Below, one piece after another: positions 23,041 to 32,978 of a DNA stretch of 64,000 nucleotides (position 1 is its first letter; the number at the start of each line of letters is the position of its first letter). Location: the NCBI GenBank assembly GCA_947650285.1, contig CANTFL010001299.1:186001-250000 (forward strand), given 5' to 3'. Position numbers and translations under genes: made by a program. The notes under the pieces were generated by a model. It searched no databases. It saw nothing but the letters and a program-made list of their open reading frames with translations, and was not told where the DNA came from. The stretch comes from Hyaloperonospora brassicae (Eukaryota > Oomycota > Peronosporomycetes > Peronosporales > Peronosporaceae).

Positions 23041-24482
23041 TCATGTCGTTGACAACTGGTCCACGCACGAATAAATGTTGGCATCAGCATTAGCCCTTTC
23101 GTCTGTTTTTGATTCGGTTGTTGCGATGATAGAGCTCGATCGAATCTCTCGTGACTATCGCTGGCTGTCCTGATACGGGAAGGAAGGAGGAGCCAAGACC
23201 CCAAGGGGATGATGGTACGTTGTAGCGCCCTGTTTTGCGTCAAGACCGGTACCCTTCCCGTAGTGGTAACGTATCGGTGGCTACCGAGTCGTCCGTTCTT
23301 AGCGCTCTCAGATGTGTCTGAATGAGGTAGTGCAGACCAGTACATGAGCACGTGTTAAACAATAGAAAAGAGTGGTGTCGTTGAGCCACCACGTCCGATC
23401 GGCGATGCTCTGAAGTAGCGTACGCGGGCGCACAACTTGTAAGTGCGTGAGGTACAGCAACCGCAGCTGGAACATGTGACCCAATGGGGTCGAACACAGC
23501 GAACGTGGGGCGTAACAAACGCGACCGATACCACTTGTCTCCTCACAATCAGCAGGCACCTCATCTGGCCGCTGCGGCGAAATGGCTGCACATCACCGAT
23601 CCGAGCCAGTCAACATGCCGCGTCGATTGCACAAAGGCCAAAGTGCGGCGGGATGGGACGCAACCGCAGAGCGTCTGAAGCTTTGCGGCATGTGGCTCGA
23701 TACCAAACTGGCAGTGGCGTACTGTTGTGCTTTGCCCACGAGCACAGTGATGGCCGCTGTTGCTGCTGCTGCTGTAGACAATCGATCGGTAGTTGGCATT
23801 TCTCTCGTCAAGTAACAAATAGACACTTACTACGGAGCGCGACGGCACGCGACTCTCACCTTTTTGTGCCGAGTGGTGCACAGATGATGAAGCTAAAAGA
23901 CGCACTCGTCGGTCGGTCCCTGCGCAAGTGAGTCTACGGGCCTACGTCCGGACAGTAACAAGCTGTTTTAAACACAGCGGTCGCGCATCTTGCACGTGCT
24001 TTGTCTCACCTTTTGTCAAAACACGAAGCGCAGTTTAGAAGTTGCATCGATTGCATGGAATAGTGTCGCCGGTCGGTCTCGCAACAAAGCACTTTGTAGC
24101 GCTCGGTGGCGTCAAGTGAGCCGAGCGAGCAACAGTACAAGCTGCGAGCGACACGAACCACTTTCACTCGCACGTTCTCCGATGCGATCGAAAAAAGACT
24201 TTTCTTACACCGCAGTTGTGCCGATGCGTTTTTTTGCCCGCGGCCGAGCACCTCCGTCGCTTCTGCTGTCTTCAAACGTCAAATCGATTGCCCACTAAGA
24301 GAGAGAGAGATCGACGCGCCGCTTTGGTCGCATCGACGTCGTCGGCAGTGGTGACTTGGCGACACTCGTTTTCAGTAGGCGTATCAATGTTTCGTGCGTA
24401 ACGCACCCGCCTACCAGTGTCTACATACGTACATACAGTCAGTCAGTCAGTCAGTCTATTTAGTGCTTCTATCGCTAAACCG
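23041..24482. other. intergenic, no gene supported
   Basis: Only short unsupported frames. A (CAGT)n run sits at about 24437-24459, just beyond the 3' end of the START-FYVE gene. Confidence 0.55.
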
Positions 24483-26510
24483 TTAATCGAGCTCCGAGAT
24501 GGACAAAATCGAGCGTCGGTCGACCAGCGGCTCGTGGCGAAACCGCGTGCTCGCGTTCATTTTGCTCGTAAACTGATAGACCGACTCGGCGTTCATCTGC
24601 AGCTCCTGCATCCGCCGCATGAGGTCGGCCGGCGCGGTCCCCGAAGACGACAGTTGCGACCGACACTGACGTGAAAAGGACGTGCAGCTCAGCTCGGGCG
24701 CTTCGCCGCCGTATCGCGGCTGGTAACACAACTGCTGCTGCTGCAGATACAGATGCGGCGGCGGCGGTGGCGGCGGCGGGCGAGACGCGCCCGCGAGTCG
24801 CGCCAGCTCCCGATGACTGGCCGCCTCCTCGCGGTCCTGATCGTCCGCCACGGGCAGCGTCGAGGCAAACGACTTGCCGCTGTCCGACCGCCTGAGGTCC
24901 GCGGACGTCTTCGTCCGCTCTTCGAACATCGGCCGGTCGTCGTAGCTCCCGCGCACGGAAGCGGTCGCCTCGTACGCCGAGCAGCGGCTCTGTCGGCGCT
25001 CGTCCGAGTCGGACCACCTGTCGCCCGTGACGCTGTCGTCCGACTTGGACCGACCGAACGCGTCCCATCGGCGGCCGGGGGTCCACGCCACCGACGCGTC
25101 GGCTTCGTCGTCGTCGTCGACCGCCTCTTCTTCGTCGCACGCGGCCGCCTCCTGCCGGGCCACGACGCGCGCGTCCGCGTGGCTCGCGTTCACCTTACAG
25201 TTCTTGCACAGCGTCACAGAGCGCTTCTCCAGCCACCCACTTGGCGCGTGGTCGGCCGACCGCCGCTTCCTTCTGCTACTGCTATTGCGATTGCTGCTGT
25301 CGGCAGCCGCGTCGGACCGCTTGACGAGGCTGAGGTCCCGCGCCACGCGGCACCGCGAGCACACGGGCGTCCGGCAGAGGTCGCACGACAGCGCGGGGCT
25401 CAAAACGCCGAACTTGCGGTCGCAGATCGCACAGCGGCCGGTCGGCCGGTCGGCTCCGAAAGCGGCCGTCGTGTCTCGAGCCGCCAGCAGCCGCCCGAGT
25501 TTCTTGCTCTGGCCGCACGCCGCCGCGTCCACGAGGCCCGCGAGCACGTACGTGTGCAGCTTCGACGCTGCCTGGTGGTCCTGCATGCTGCCCTTGAAGT
25601 CCGCAAAGGCGCGCGCAAAGACGTCGACGTACGGGCCGCTGGACGACCGCCCGTCGCCGGCCGTGAACAGCGCGCACGACGAGAGCCACCCGCGCGTGAG
25701 GCCGCGGGCCTCGAGCGTCCCGCACTCGGACCGCTCAATCGACTGCCGCAGCGCGTAGCCGACCGCTTGCGCGTGCGCGCGGCCCGGCACGCGGTGGCGC
25801 ACGACGCCGGACGCGACGACGACCACGAAGTCGCGCGGCCGTCGAGCGCCCGCTTTGCTGCGCGCCGCCGCCCCGCGCACGAGCCAGTGGATCCCGAGGC
25901 ACTGGAACGGCGTTGTCGCGCTCGGGCGGTCGATGCTGCAGAGCACCGCCGCGTCGAGCAGCGCCGGGTCCGGCATGTAGCTCTCGCGCAGGTGCAGCGC
26001 GGCCGTGTCGGACGCCGCGAGGCCGTACATGACGTCGTCCAGCGGCCCGGGGAGCTGCCCTTCGACCGCGACGGACGCGACCGACGACGCGCCCGGAACC
26101 GCTGCCGAAGACGACGACGCGGACGGCGTCAGCTCAGGAGTGAACGCCGCCATCGCCACAGCGTTCGTCGGCACTGACGGCGGCCCAAAGTGCTCCGCGG
26201 CCGACGCGTAGCTCGACAGCGACCCGAGCGACGACTGAGACAGCGACGACGACGACCGGCGGCTGGCGAGTGCCTCTGTGAGCTGCGGGTGCGTCGGGTG
26301 GCGCTCCTGATAGCTGCAGAGCCCTTCGAGCGACTTGAGGCGTTTCCACTGCCACTTGTCCAGCAGCAGACTGCGGCCGCTCGCGCGCGCAGTGACGTGC
26401 GCGTCAAAGTCGCGCAGCGTCTCGTCGAGCAGTTGGCGCACTTGACAGCGGTAGGAATGCGCTTCGGCCGGCGTCACGTGGACCGCAGGGAACGGCGTCG
26501 CGCCTTTCAT
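24483..26510 (-). CDS. START-FYVE domain protein (paralog 2)
   Basis: Single exon, 675 aa from the ATG at 26510. The frame is open further upstream, but conserved sequence begins at MKGATPFPAV, and an initiator-like element lies 37 bp upstream. The START-like region covers residues about 10-310, with PLDDVMYGLAA, CSIDRPSATTPF, CLGIHWLVRG and PRDFVVVVASG. The FYVE-type finger is at about 358-440 (CAIC, CDLC, CSRCRVARDL, CKNC), with a Ser/Arg-rich insert between its halves. The C-terminal 230 residues are disordered (acidic, then Pro-rich) and end in MRRMQELQMNAESVYQF. It matches the gene at 375-2051 along its length with clear but moderate identity, so the duplication is old. It is probably a PI3P- or lipid-binding endosomal protein; cargo unknown. 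G+C is much higher than in paralog 1. Confidence 0.9.
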   Translation of the reverse strand: MKGATPFPAVHVTPAEAHSYRCQVRQLLDETLRDFDAHVTARASGRSLLLDKWQWKRLKSLEGLCSYQERHPTHPQLTEALASRRSSSSLSQSSLGSLSSYASAAEHFGPPSVPTNAVAMAAFTPELTPSASSSSAAVPGASSVASVAVEGQLPGPLDDVMYGLAASDTAALHLRESYMPDPALLDAAVLCSIDRPSATTPFQCLGIHWLVRGAAARSKAGARRPRDFVVVVASGVVRHRVPGRAHAQAVGYALRQSIERSECGTLEARGLTRGWLSSCALFTAGDGRSSSGPYVDVFARAFADFKGSMQDHQAASKLHTYVLAGLVDAAACGQSKKLGRLLAARDTTAAFGADRPTGRCAICDRKFGVLSPALSCDLCRTPVCSRCRVARDLSLVKRSDAAADSSNRNSSSRRKRRSADHAPSGWLEKRSVTLCKNCKVNASHADARVVARQEAAACDEEEAVDDDDEADASVAWTPGRRWDAFGRSKSDDSVTGDRWSDSDERRQSRCSAYEATASVRGSYDDRPMFEERTKTSADLRRSDSGKSFASTLPVADDQDREEAASHRELARLAGASRPPPPPPPPHLYLQQQQLCYQPRYGGEAPELSCTSFSRQCRSQLSSSGTAPADLMRRMQELQMNAESVYQFTSKMNASTRFRHEPLVDRRSILSISELD

Positions 26511-26546
26511 AGTGCGCGGGTGTCCTCGAGACGTGCGTTCGACGGA

Positions 26547-26559
26547 CAAAGGCAGAGTG
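26547..26559 (-). promoter_or_regulatory. oomycete Inr/FPR-like element
   Basis: On the minus strand CACTCTGCCTTTG matches CAYTYYNCAWTTT at 11 of 13 positions, 37 bp upstream of the START-FYVE ATG. It parallels the element in front of the paralog at 327-339. Confidence 0.4.
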
Positions 26560-27926
26560 AACGAGCGAGCGGTGCAGGACGTGGAGACCGCTCGTGTGCG
26601 GATAAGACAATGGCCACAACGGATCATACGGACGGACGGACGGACTGCCAGAAGGTGTGGTATTGGTACGGCATGACATGACTTGGTCTCTTTTGAGTGC
26701 CATTGTTATTGACGCGAGTTACGGCTCCTCCTGCTGCTGCTGCTGCTGTTGTTTGGTTGCTGTGAGTAGCGCTGCGACGGAACGGGCGAGTGCGTGGACC
26801 ATGCAGACTCGCGTGAACAGACGTCGAGCGAGTGGACTGCCAGCCGATTTCCAGGTCGGTTTCGACTCGAGTCGGAGCTGCTCGAGAGCTCCGCGTGAAT
26901 GACGGCCATGCACAGCACTCGAGACGGTACTGGGGATATCCAACAAGTGACGTCTGTGAGGAGGCCCACACGCTGGGAAAACATGGCGGGTGAGTCGACT
27001 GCCACGACCCTCTTCGACGAGAGCTGTTGCAACGAGGACCTTCTCTTCAGCACCGCGTCCAGAACGGCACTTCCACGCGACGTATTGTCCATCGCTGTCG
27101 CTGTCCAGAGCTCCCGACAGACTCCACAAACACATCGACTGTTACTTCTGCGTGACGATGCCAAACAGCAGCCCGAGATCATAACTGCTGCGTGACCTCA
27201 CGCCCGACGCGTTTGCAACGCTTTTGACAGTCCCGGCGTCACGCAGTCAGCTGCTTACAAGACCAGAGTCGCCGCGTTGACGCGGGTATCGTCTAGCACC
27301 GATGCGATCCATAGAGATCGACACACGACCGCCCGTGCTCTACCGTGTTGCAGCCGCTCAGAGGCTCAGAGGCTCCATCGACACGCACTGCAACAATGAC
27401 ATGGCCGCGTTCTTTGCACCGAACATTTGGTCGGACCTGTTGGCGTCGCTGTCAACCCGACCCAAAGCTGACTGGACGCAAGAGTTTCGACACTACTTCA
27501 TTGACACGTGACCTCTTCCTCTCTTAAGAAAACACTCGGCGAGCTGTACAATAGCCCTGGAAGTGGCCGAGCCTCAATGACGTGTTGTTGCGGCCAACGA
27601 CGTATTCGCCATGTCAGCAGTACTTCTCCTCCACACGCCGCGATAGAACAGATGCCGGTCATGCACTTGACGTCAACTTGACTATAACATGCCTTCGCGG
27701 CACTCAGCAAGTGCTGCACCACTGACCAGCACTGCAACAAATAATTAAACATTCCTCGGGCGGGCGCTCCACCCGACGCTCGATCCCCGACGCAATAACG
27801 CGAGACGGACCTCATACCCTTCTCGCAGAGCAAACACTAGCGGAACTGCCGTTGCTCTCCAGCTGCATCGACAGCTCACGAAGCCACAAACGCAGCAACG
27901 GGCTGTGACGTGTCCACACTACGGCA
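26560..27926. other. intergenic with unsupported small frames
   Basis: Competing short frames lie on both strands: 26899-27195 (+, 98 aa) and 27092-26706 (-, 128 aa). Neither has a recognisable motif. An ATG at 26984 is followed at once by a GTGAGT donor-like string, so a small spliced + gene ending at 27511 is possible but not proven. Confidence 0.4.
27302..27511 (+). CDS. possible small protein or last exon (hypothetical)
   Basis: A 69-aa frame from ATG 27302 has balanced composition, including FFAPNIWSDLLASLST and WTQEFRHYFIDT. Upstream in the same frame, 27185-27283 reads LLRDLTPDAFATLLTVP before a single TGA, which suggests two exons of one small gene. Not recognised; weak call. Confidence 0.25.
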   Translation: MRSIEIDTRPPVLYRVAAAQRLRGSIDTHCNNDMAAFFAPNIWSDLLASLSTRPKADWTQEFRHYFIDT

Positions 27927-30716
27927 CTAGGCCGAAAAGTTCTTCATGAGCTGGGCCACCTTGCTAGATACTGTCGGCGTACAAGAGCTCGTCGTGTGAG
28001 ACGAGCTCGAGGCGACTGCGTTTGCATAGCGGTCGGTGATCTTGCCGGCCTGCGCTGAAATCGAGGGCGACGCGAGCCGTGACATTGGCGACGGCGCTTT
28101 TTCCGTCTCGTCGTTCTCGCAGACCGATACCGAGCGATTGGCGCCAGTCTCGACTGGGAACTTCACGTCTTTGCCAAGCAACGACATCTCTGTCACCATT
28201 TGCTGGACGATCGCCTCGAGCTCGTCGCGCTCGCGGATAGCAACTGTCACTCGATTCCCGAGCCTTTTCAGTCGCCGAGCCTGCTCGTCATTGCGCTCAC
28301 ACAAGCACGCGATCTCGCTCTCAAAGCACTTGACCTGATGCGCCACGTCGTCCATGTTGCTAGGTGCGCTGCTGCCTTCGCCGCTTCGCCCATCAACCCG
28401 AGAGCGCAAGTGCTCAAGGTCCTGCTCAGCAATCATGAGCTGGGCCGACTTCTGGTCCAGCTCGCGCTGCATCTCGGCCAACATTGCAGACGTCTTGGCG
28501 TCCAACGAGGGAGCAATGAAGCTGTTGTTGTCCGAGTTGATCGTCCGGCTTCGCTGCTCAAAGAGCTGACCTTCGAGCGCAGTTAGCTTCACTTCGAGCG
28601 TGCGCTTCTCTTTCAGCGTCTCTTCGAGACGCTCATTGACACTCTCGAGCTGGTTGCTGCGGAAACGGAGCTGCATGACTTCCTGCTTCGATAGCTTCAG
28701 CTGCTTTTGCACGTCGGCCAAATGGTCGTGACCTACAGCGTCACTTGTAGTCGAGTTGCGAGATATGAATGACGTGGACGTTGTTGCGCCGGCTGCGCTA
28801 CAAGACATCACAGCCAGCTGGTTCTCGAGCTGCAAAATCGATTCCCTTGCCATCTTCAAAGACAACCGCACACCTGCGAGTTCGCTCTCCAGCTCCGCCT
28901 TTGTACTCTCGCCCGCTCGAGCACGACGTGCAGCGTCTTCTAGCTGTACCTTCAGTGACGCGACCTCTGCTTTGCTCACCTCGAGCTCTTTGCCCCGCAC
29001 ATCCAGTAGCCTCTCGAGTTCACAGATACTTGTCTTGGTCTCCTCCACGGTCGCTTGGCCATCGCTGTCGCTCTTCTGCGCCTGAAGCTCCTCAATCTGA
29101 TCGCGTAGACGACCATTCTCTTCGGTCGCACTCGCCAACATCTCGTCCAGCTCGTTGACGCGGTCCTCTAGCGCCAATTTGGCTTTGCCGACATCAGCGT
29201 ACATCTTGTCCAAGAAGCCAGACGCCTGTGTCGGCTGCGCTTGGTCTGTCTTCCGCGCGCACCCGTTCTGAGCAGACTCGAGCTGTTGTTTCAGCGTCTT
29301 GACGTCGCCTTTGGCCGTAGCCAGTTCCGACTCCAGCGCGGCCACGCGTCCAGCTTCGACCTCGTGCTGCTCGCGGATGCGACTGAGCAGCGCCGCATCA
29401 TCATGTTCGGTCTCCTCAATGTCTTCGCGACTAGACGAGCTCGTTGTCTCGGAGACCTCTGCAGTCAGAGATGGACCGGATGCAAAGCCGGATGGGTAGC
29501 CTCCCGAGTGCTTCTTCAGAGCACTGGCGACGTTTGCCAGTGCACCTTCAAGCTCTGCCCGCAGCTTAAAGTTCTCGCGCTCGAGATTGTTGAGCTGCTG
29601 CGTCATCGTGAGAGCAACCGGTCGCTCGCGAAAGTCCAGCGTGACGCTCCCGCTACGCACCGACGAGATAGTAGTGCCGGACGCGTCTGTTGCCGCACGA
29701 TGAGTGCGAGTACCGCCCTCGGCCGCCTCGCTGTCGTAGTCCATGGAGCGACCCACGAACTCTAATTGCTCCTGCAGTCGCTGGTTGCGCTGCAATGCTG
29801 CCTCGGTCTCGGCTCGGTAGTCCAAGGCAGGCTGCGACTCCGGACTGAGGGCTGCTTCGATCGAGTGCGCGCTCTCGTAGCCGCGCAGCACGTCCACTTC
29901 GTCGTGAAACTTCTTGACTCGCTCAATCAGCTCCACCTGCGGCAGCAACGTCGTGTCTTGCAAATGCATCTGCTCGTTGCACAAGAGCACAGCCGTCTCA
30001 AGCTCCTGTAGCAGCCGCAGATTCAATGCACGCTGCTGCACTGCGTTGCGCGTCTCGGCCTTTTCGCGAACCACCAGCTCTTCGTTCTCCGTTGCCAAGG
30101 CGTCGATCCGTTTCTGCGACTCTTTCAGGAACGACTCGAGCTGCAGCACTTGCACCTCTTTGCGGTCGAGTCGGCGCTTTGCCGACCGGCAGTTGCTGCA
30201 ATTGAGCGTCGACGCTTCTTCCAGCCCGTCGTTCTCGCTGCCGGCCGAACTCAGACTGGCCGTCGTGCGGCGGTTCGGCACGGACGGAGCGTCGTTGGCA
30301 ACGCGACGCGACCTGTTCCGCTCTCGCGAGCGCGGCGTCTGAGCCTTGGGCGTCGTTCCGCTCTTGGCCGGCAGCGTCGACGACGGCGGCAGTCCCGCAA
30401 CTGCGGCGACGGACGCACCGGCAGTGGCGGGCGAGCTGTCCGAGGAGCTCACGAGGTCCCACGTGATCTCAAACTCGAGCGTGGCCGCCAAGTCCCGACA
30501 CTTGAGCGGCGAGACGCGGAAGAACTTGCGGCGGTCGTGCGGCAGTGCGTTGGGCTGCACGAGCGTAGCAAAGTCCACCGAGAAGAGCGCGACGGCCGAG
30601 TGGCTCGGCAACTACAAAAGACACAGACACAGAGAGACAAACAGAGACAGAGAGAGAGAGATACACAGAGACCCGACAAAGTGAGAACGAAACGTCCGAG
30701 ACGAGCGCACAGGAGC

Positions 30717-30767
<51 letters not shown>

Positions 30768-31381
30768 GACGCAAAACGCACCGCCACGAGCACAATCTCG
30801 TACTCCTTCTTGAGAAACTCGGCGGCTGCTGTCGTCGCAGCGCCCTGCGGCTTCTTCTGGCGCAGGAGCGACGTCTGGATGTCCACGTGCTGGTTCCACA
30901 CGGCGCTGTGCTCGGCGCTCCAGTGCGCGGGCTCCGACGTCACCTCTTTGCTGTTGCGGCGGAAGAGCACAATGAGGTCGTCGTCGGCCGGACTGATGTC
31001 GCGCCCAATGTTTGCGCGGTGGATAAACACTACACACACACACAGACAGACACACAGAGCCAAAGACACACACACAGAGAGAGAGCCACACACATACAGA
31101 GAGAGAACCACAATCACAAAAGGAGAGACGTCAGTAAGTAGCGCGTCGGACGTAGCAGACCAATAGGGCAATAGACCGACGACCGATCAACCGACCGACC
31201 GATCGATAGACGGACCGACAGACGTACCGTCGAGATTGATGAGTATCGTGCCATGTGCGCCGGTCGAGAGCGAGCGTTGGGAGCCCGAGGGCGCAGCTGA
31301 TCGCGGCGTTGTGGCGGCGCTGTTGCCGGCCGAGACGGCGCTCTTGTGGGCGTCCGGTGGCGGCGGACCTCCGCGTCGCAT
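27927..31381 (-). CDS. NT-C2 domain coiled-coil protein, three exons
   Basis: Exon 1 is 31381-31228 (ATG 31381). Intron 1 is 31227-31030 (GTACGT to GTGTAG, phase 1). Exon 2 is 31029-30782. Intron 2 is 30781-30612 (GTGCGT to TTGTAG, phase 0). Exon 3 is 30611-27927; total 1028 aa. Residues about 42-185, spread over all three exons, fit the N-terminal C2 (EEIG1/EHBP1, 'NT-C2') fold: GTILINLDV, LIVLFRRNSKE, HSAVWNQHVD, FLKKEYEIVLVA, ALFSVDFATLVQ, LAATLEFEITWDL. Residues about 270-930 are almost continuous heptad coiled coil with Ser-rich breaks. A CSNCRSAKRR pair precedes the coil. NT-C2 coiled-coil proteins link membranes to the cytoskeleton or traffic machinery in other eukaryotes; here that is inference. 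The start could lie further upstream, because the frame stays open above 31381. Confidence 0.85.
30721..30762. repeat. (AG)n microsatellite in an intron
   Basis: About 21 AG units within intron 2 of the NT-C2 gene. On the coding strand this is a (CT)n tract beside the donor rather than at the acceptor. Confidence 0.95.
31031..31095. repeat. (CA)n-rich tract in intron 1 of the NT-C2 gene
   Basis: Interrupted CA/CAGA repeats. On the coding strand the tract reads (TG)n/(TCTG)n and forms the region leading to the intron 1 acceptor. Confidence 0.85.
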
Positions 31382-31795
31382 CACGCGCGCGCTCTCCACG
31401 AGACGTTTCTCGAGGCCGACGGACGGGAGACGCAAAGAACAAGTGGCGCGGTCCGACTGTGCGGCTCGAGCGACACAGTGTCACAGTCACACACGTGGGG
31501 CGCGTGCGTCGACTACGCGTCGACTGGAAGCTGACGGATTGCGCGCGGAAGTGGGCGACGGCAAAAGGGGCCGAGAGGGACACACGAAAGACGCGACCGA
31601 GTGGCCGTCTTTTCGACGTTGCGTTCTGTCGGGCTAAAGGCACAGACGACGGAGGCGGACGCGCTCGGGGCAGATGGTGGCTGCGGCGGTCTGTGCTCTG
31701 TCCGTCGTGTCGTTTCGCTCGGGACGCTCGTTATGGAGCGCGCGCGCGAGTCGCAGTGCGAAGGTGAGAGAACGGCCGGCAGATGGCAGACGAGG

Positions 31796-31905
31796 GAGTA
31801 AGTGAGTGACTGAGTGAGTGACTGAGTGAGTGACTGAGTGAGTGACTGAGTGAGTGACTGAGTGAGTGAGTGACTGAGTGAGTGAGTGAGTGGGCAGTGA
31901 GTGGG
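31796..31905. repeat. (GTGACTGA)n / (GAGT)n tandem array
   Basis: About 110 bp of alternating GTGA and CTGA tetramers, roughly a dozen 8-bp units with a few 4-bp shifts. Confidence 0.95.
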
Positions 31906-32559
31906 AGACGGACGCCACGACCGATTCCGAAAGAGGGCGCGACGTCGGCGCTCTGTGGCTTCGAAGCGCAAAGACGACAAGTTGGCCCGAGTGGGTCACC
32001 CGCGTGCAGCCCATCGCAGGAGCCACAACGTCGTGCGTGGCGCCAGCTGACCGCTCGACACGTTCGACGAGGGCGACTTGCACAGGGTCCACACTCGGTA
32101 CCCACCCACCCACCCACACGGTCTGTCACGCCGCCTCTATGTCACAATGTCGATCTCTCTCCACTCTCTCTCTCTCTGGCTATGACCATGTCGATCTCTC
32201 TATGTCTCTCTCTCCATGTCTCTCTCTCTCTCTCTCTCTCTCTCTTTGGCTGTGGCTGTCCTGTCATCGTCTACGGGTTGGGAAAAGCGCCTCGGCGTCC
32301 GTCCGGGCGAGAAAATCGCTGGAGAGTGGGACGACGGCGCAGCGCCAGACGGGACACGGAACGCCCGCGCCCGCGTCTTTCTCTGTCCCTCTCGCTGCCC
32401 TTTCTTTTCTTTTTTTCTTTCCGCACTGACTCAAGCGCTACGATCGAGTCGGACATTGCACCGAACCCGCAGGTCGGGACAGCGCACGTGCTGCTCCCAT
32501 CCGTTTCCCTGTCGCGCGTGTTGACAATCCATCCGCTCGTAGCGTCTCACCACTCTGTC

Positions 32560-32653
32560 ACTCAGTCAGTCAGTCAGTCAGTCAGTCACTCGTTGAGTCA
32601 GTCACTCGGTCAATCACTCAGTCAGTCGTTCATTGATCGGTCACTCTCTCTCT

Positions 32654-32718
<65 letters not shown>
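32560..32718. repeat. (GTCA)n array followed by (CT)n microsatellite
   Basis: Interrupted CAGT tetramers at about 32560-32640 grade into an almost pure CT tract at about 32642-32718. A shorter CT-rich block lies at about 32150-32245. Confidence 0.95.
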
Positions 32719-32721
<3 letters not shown>

Positions 32722-32978
32722 GGATCTCTTCTTCATGTGCGACAGACGGACTGACAAACACTACGACTGCGACTGCTGCGCGGCACATTCAAAGAGACAG
32801 CGACTGCGGCACTCGCGCCGGACGCAGACGGACACTTTGCCCATGCAACAACAGCTCCCGGAAGTAGTAGCAGTGGTGGGCTGACAAAATTGGGCGCTCT
32901 CGAGGCGAGCGCATAAATACACGCGGAACTGGTTCAGCAACGAACGAACGAACGGACGGACGGACGAACGGACGGCTC

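Larger units (their letters stand above)
31382..32978. other. microsatellite-rich spacer between two minus-strand genes
   Basis: This is the 5' flank of the NT-C2 gene and the 3' flank of the LRR gene. Apart from the repeats listed separately, only repeat-driven frames occur (Ser/Leu/His/Thr repeats). Confidence 0.6.

Noticed and set aside
24753..26177. 474-aa Arg-rich plus frame
   Set aside because: Antisense shadow of the second START-FYVE gene in very GC-rich DNA.
31796..31905. CRISPR-like array
   Set aside because: Units are 8-bp direct tandem repeats without spacers; a simple microsatellite in a eukaryote.
31634..32119. Ser/Leu/Thr/His-repeat minus frames
   Set aside because: Translation of the GTGACTGA array; no gene structure.
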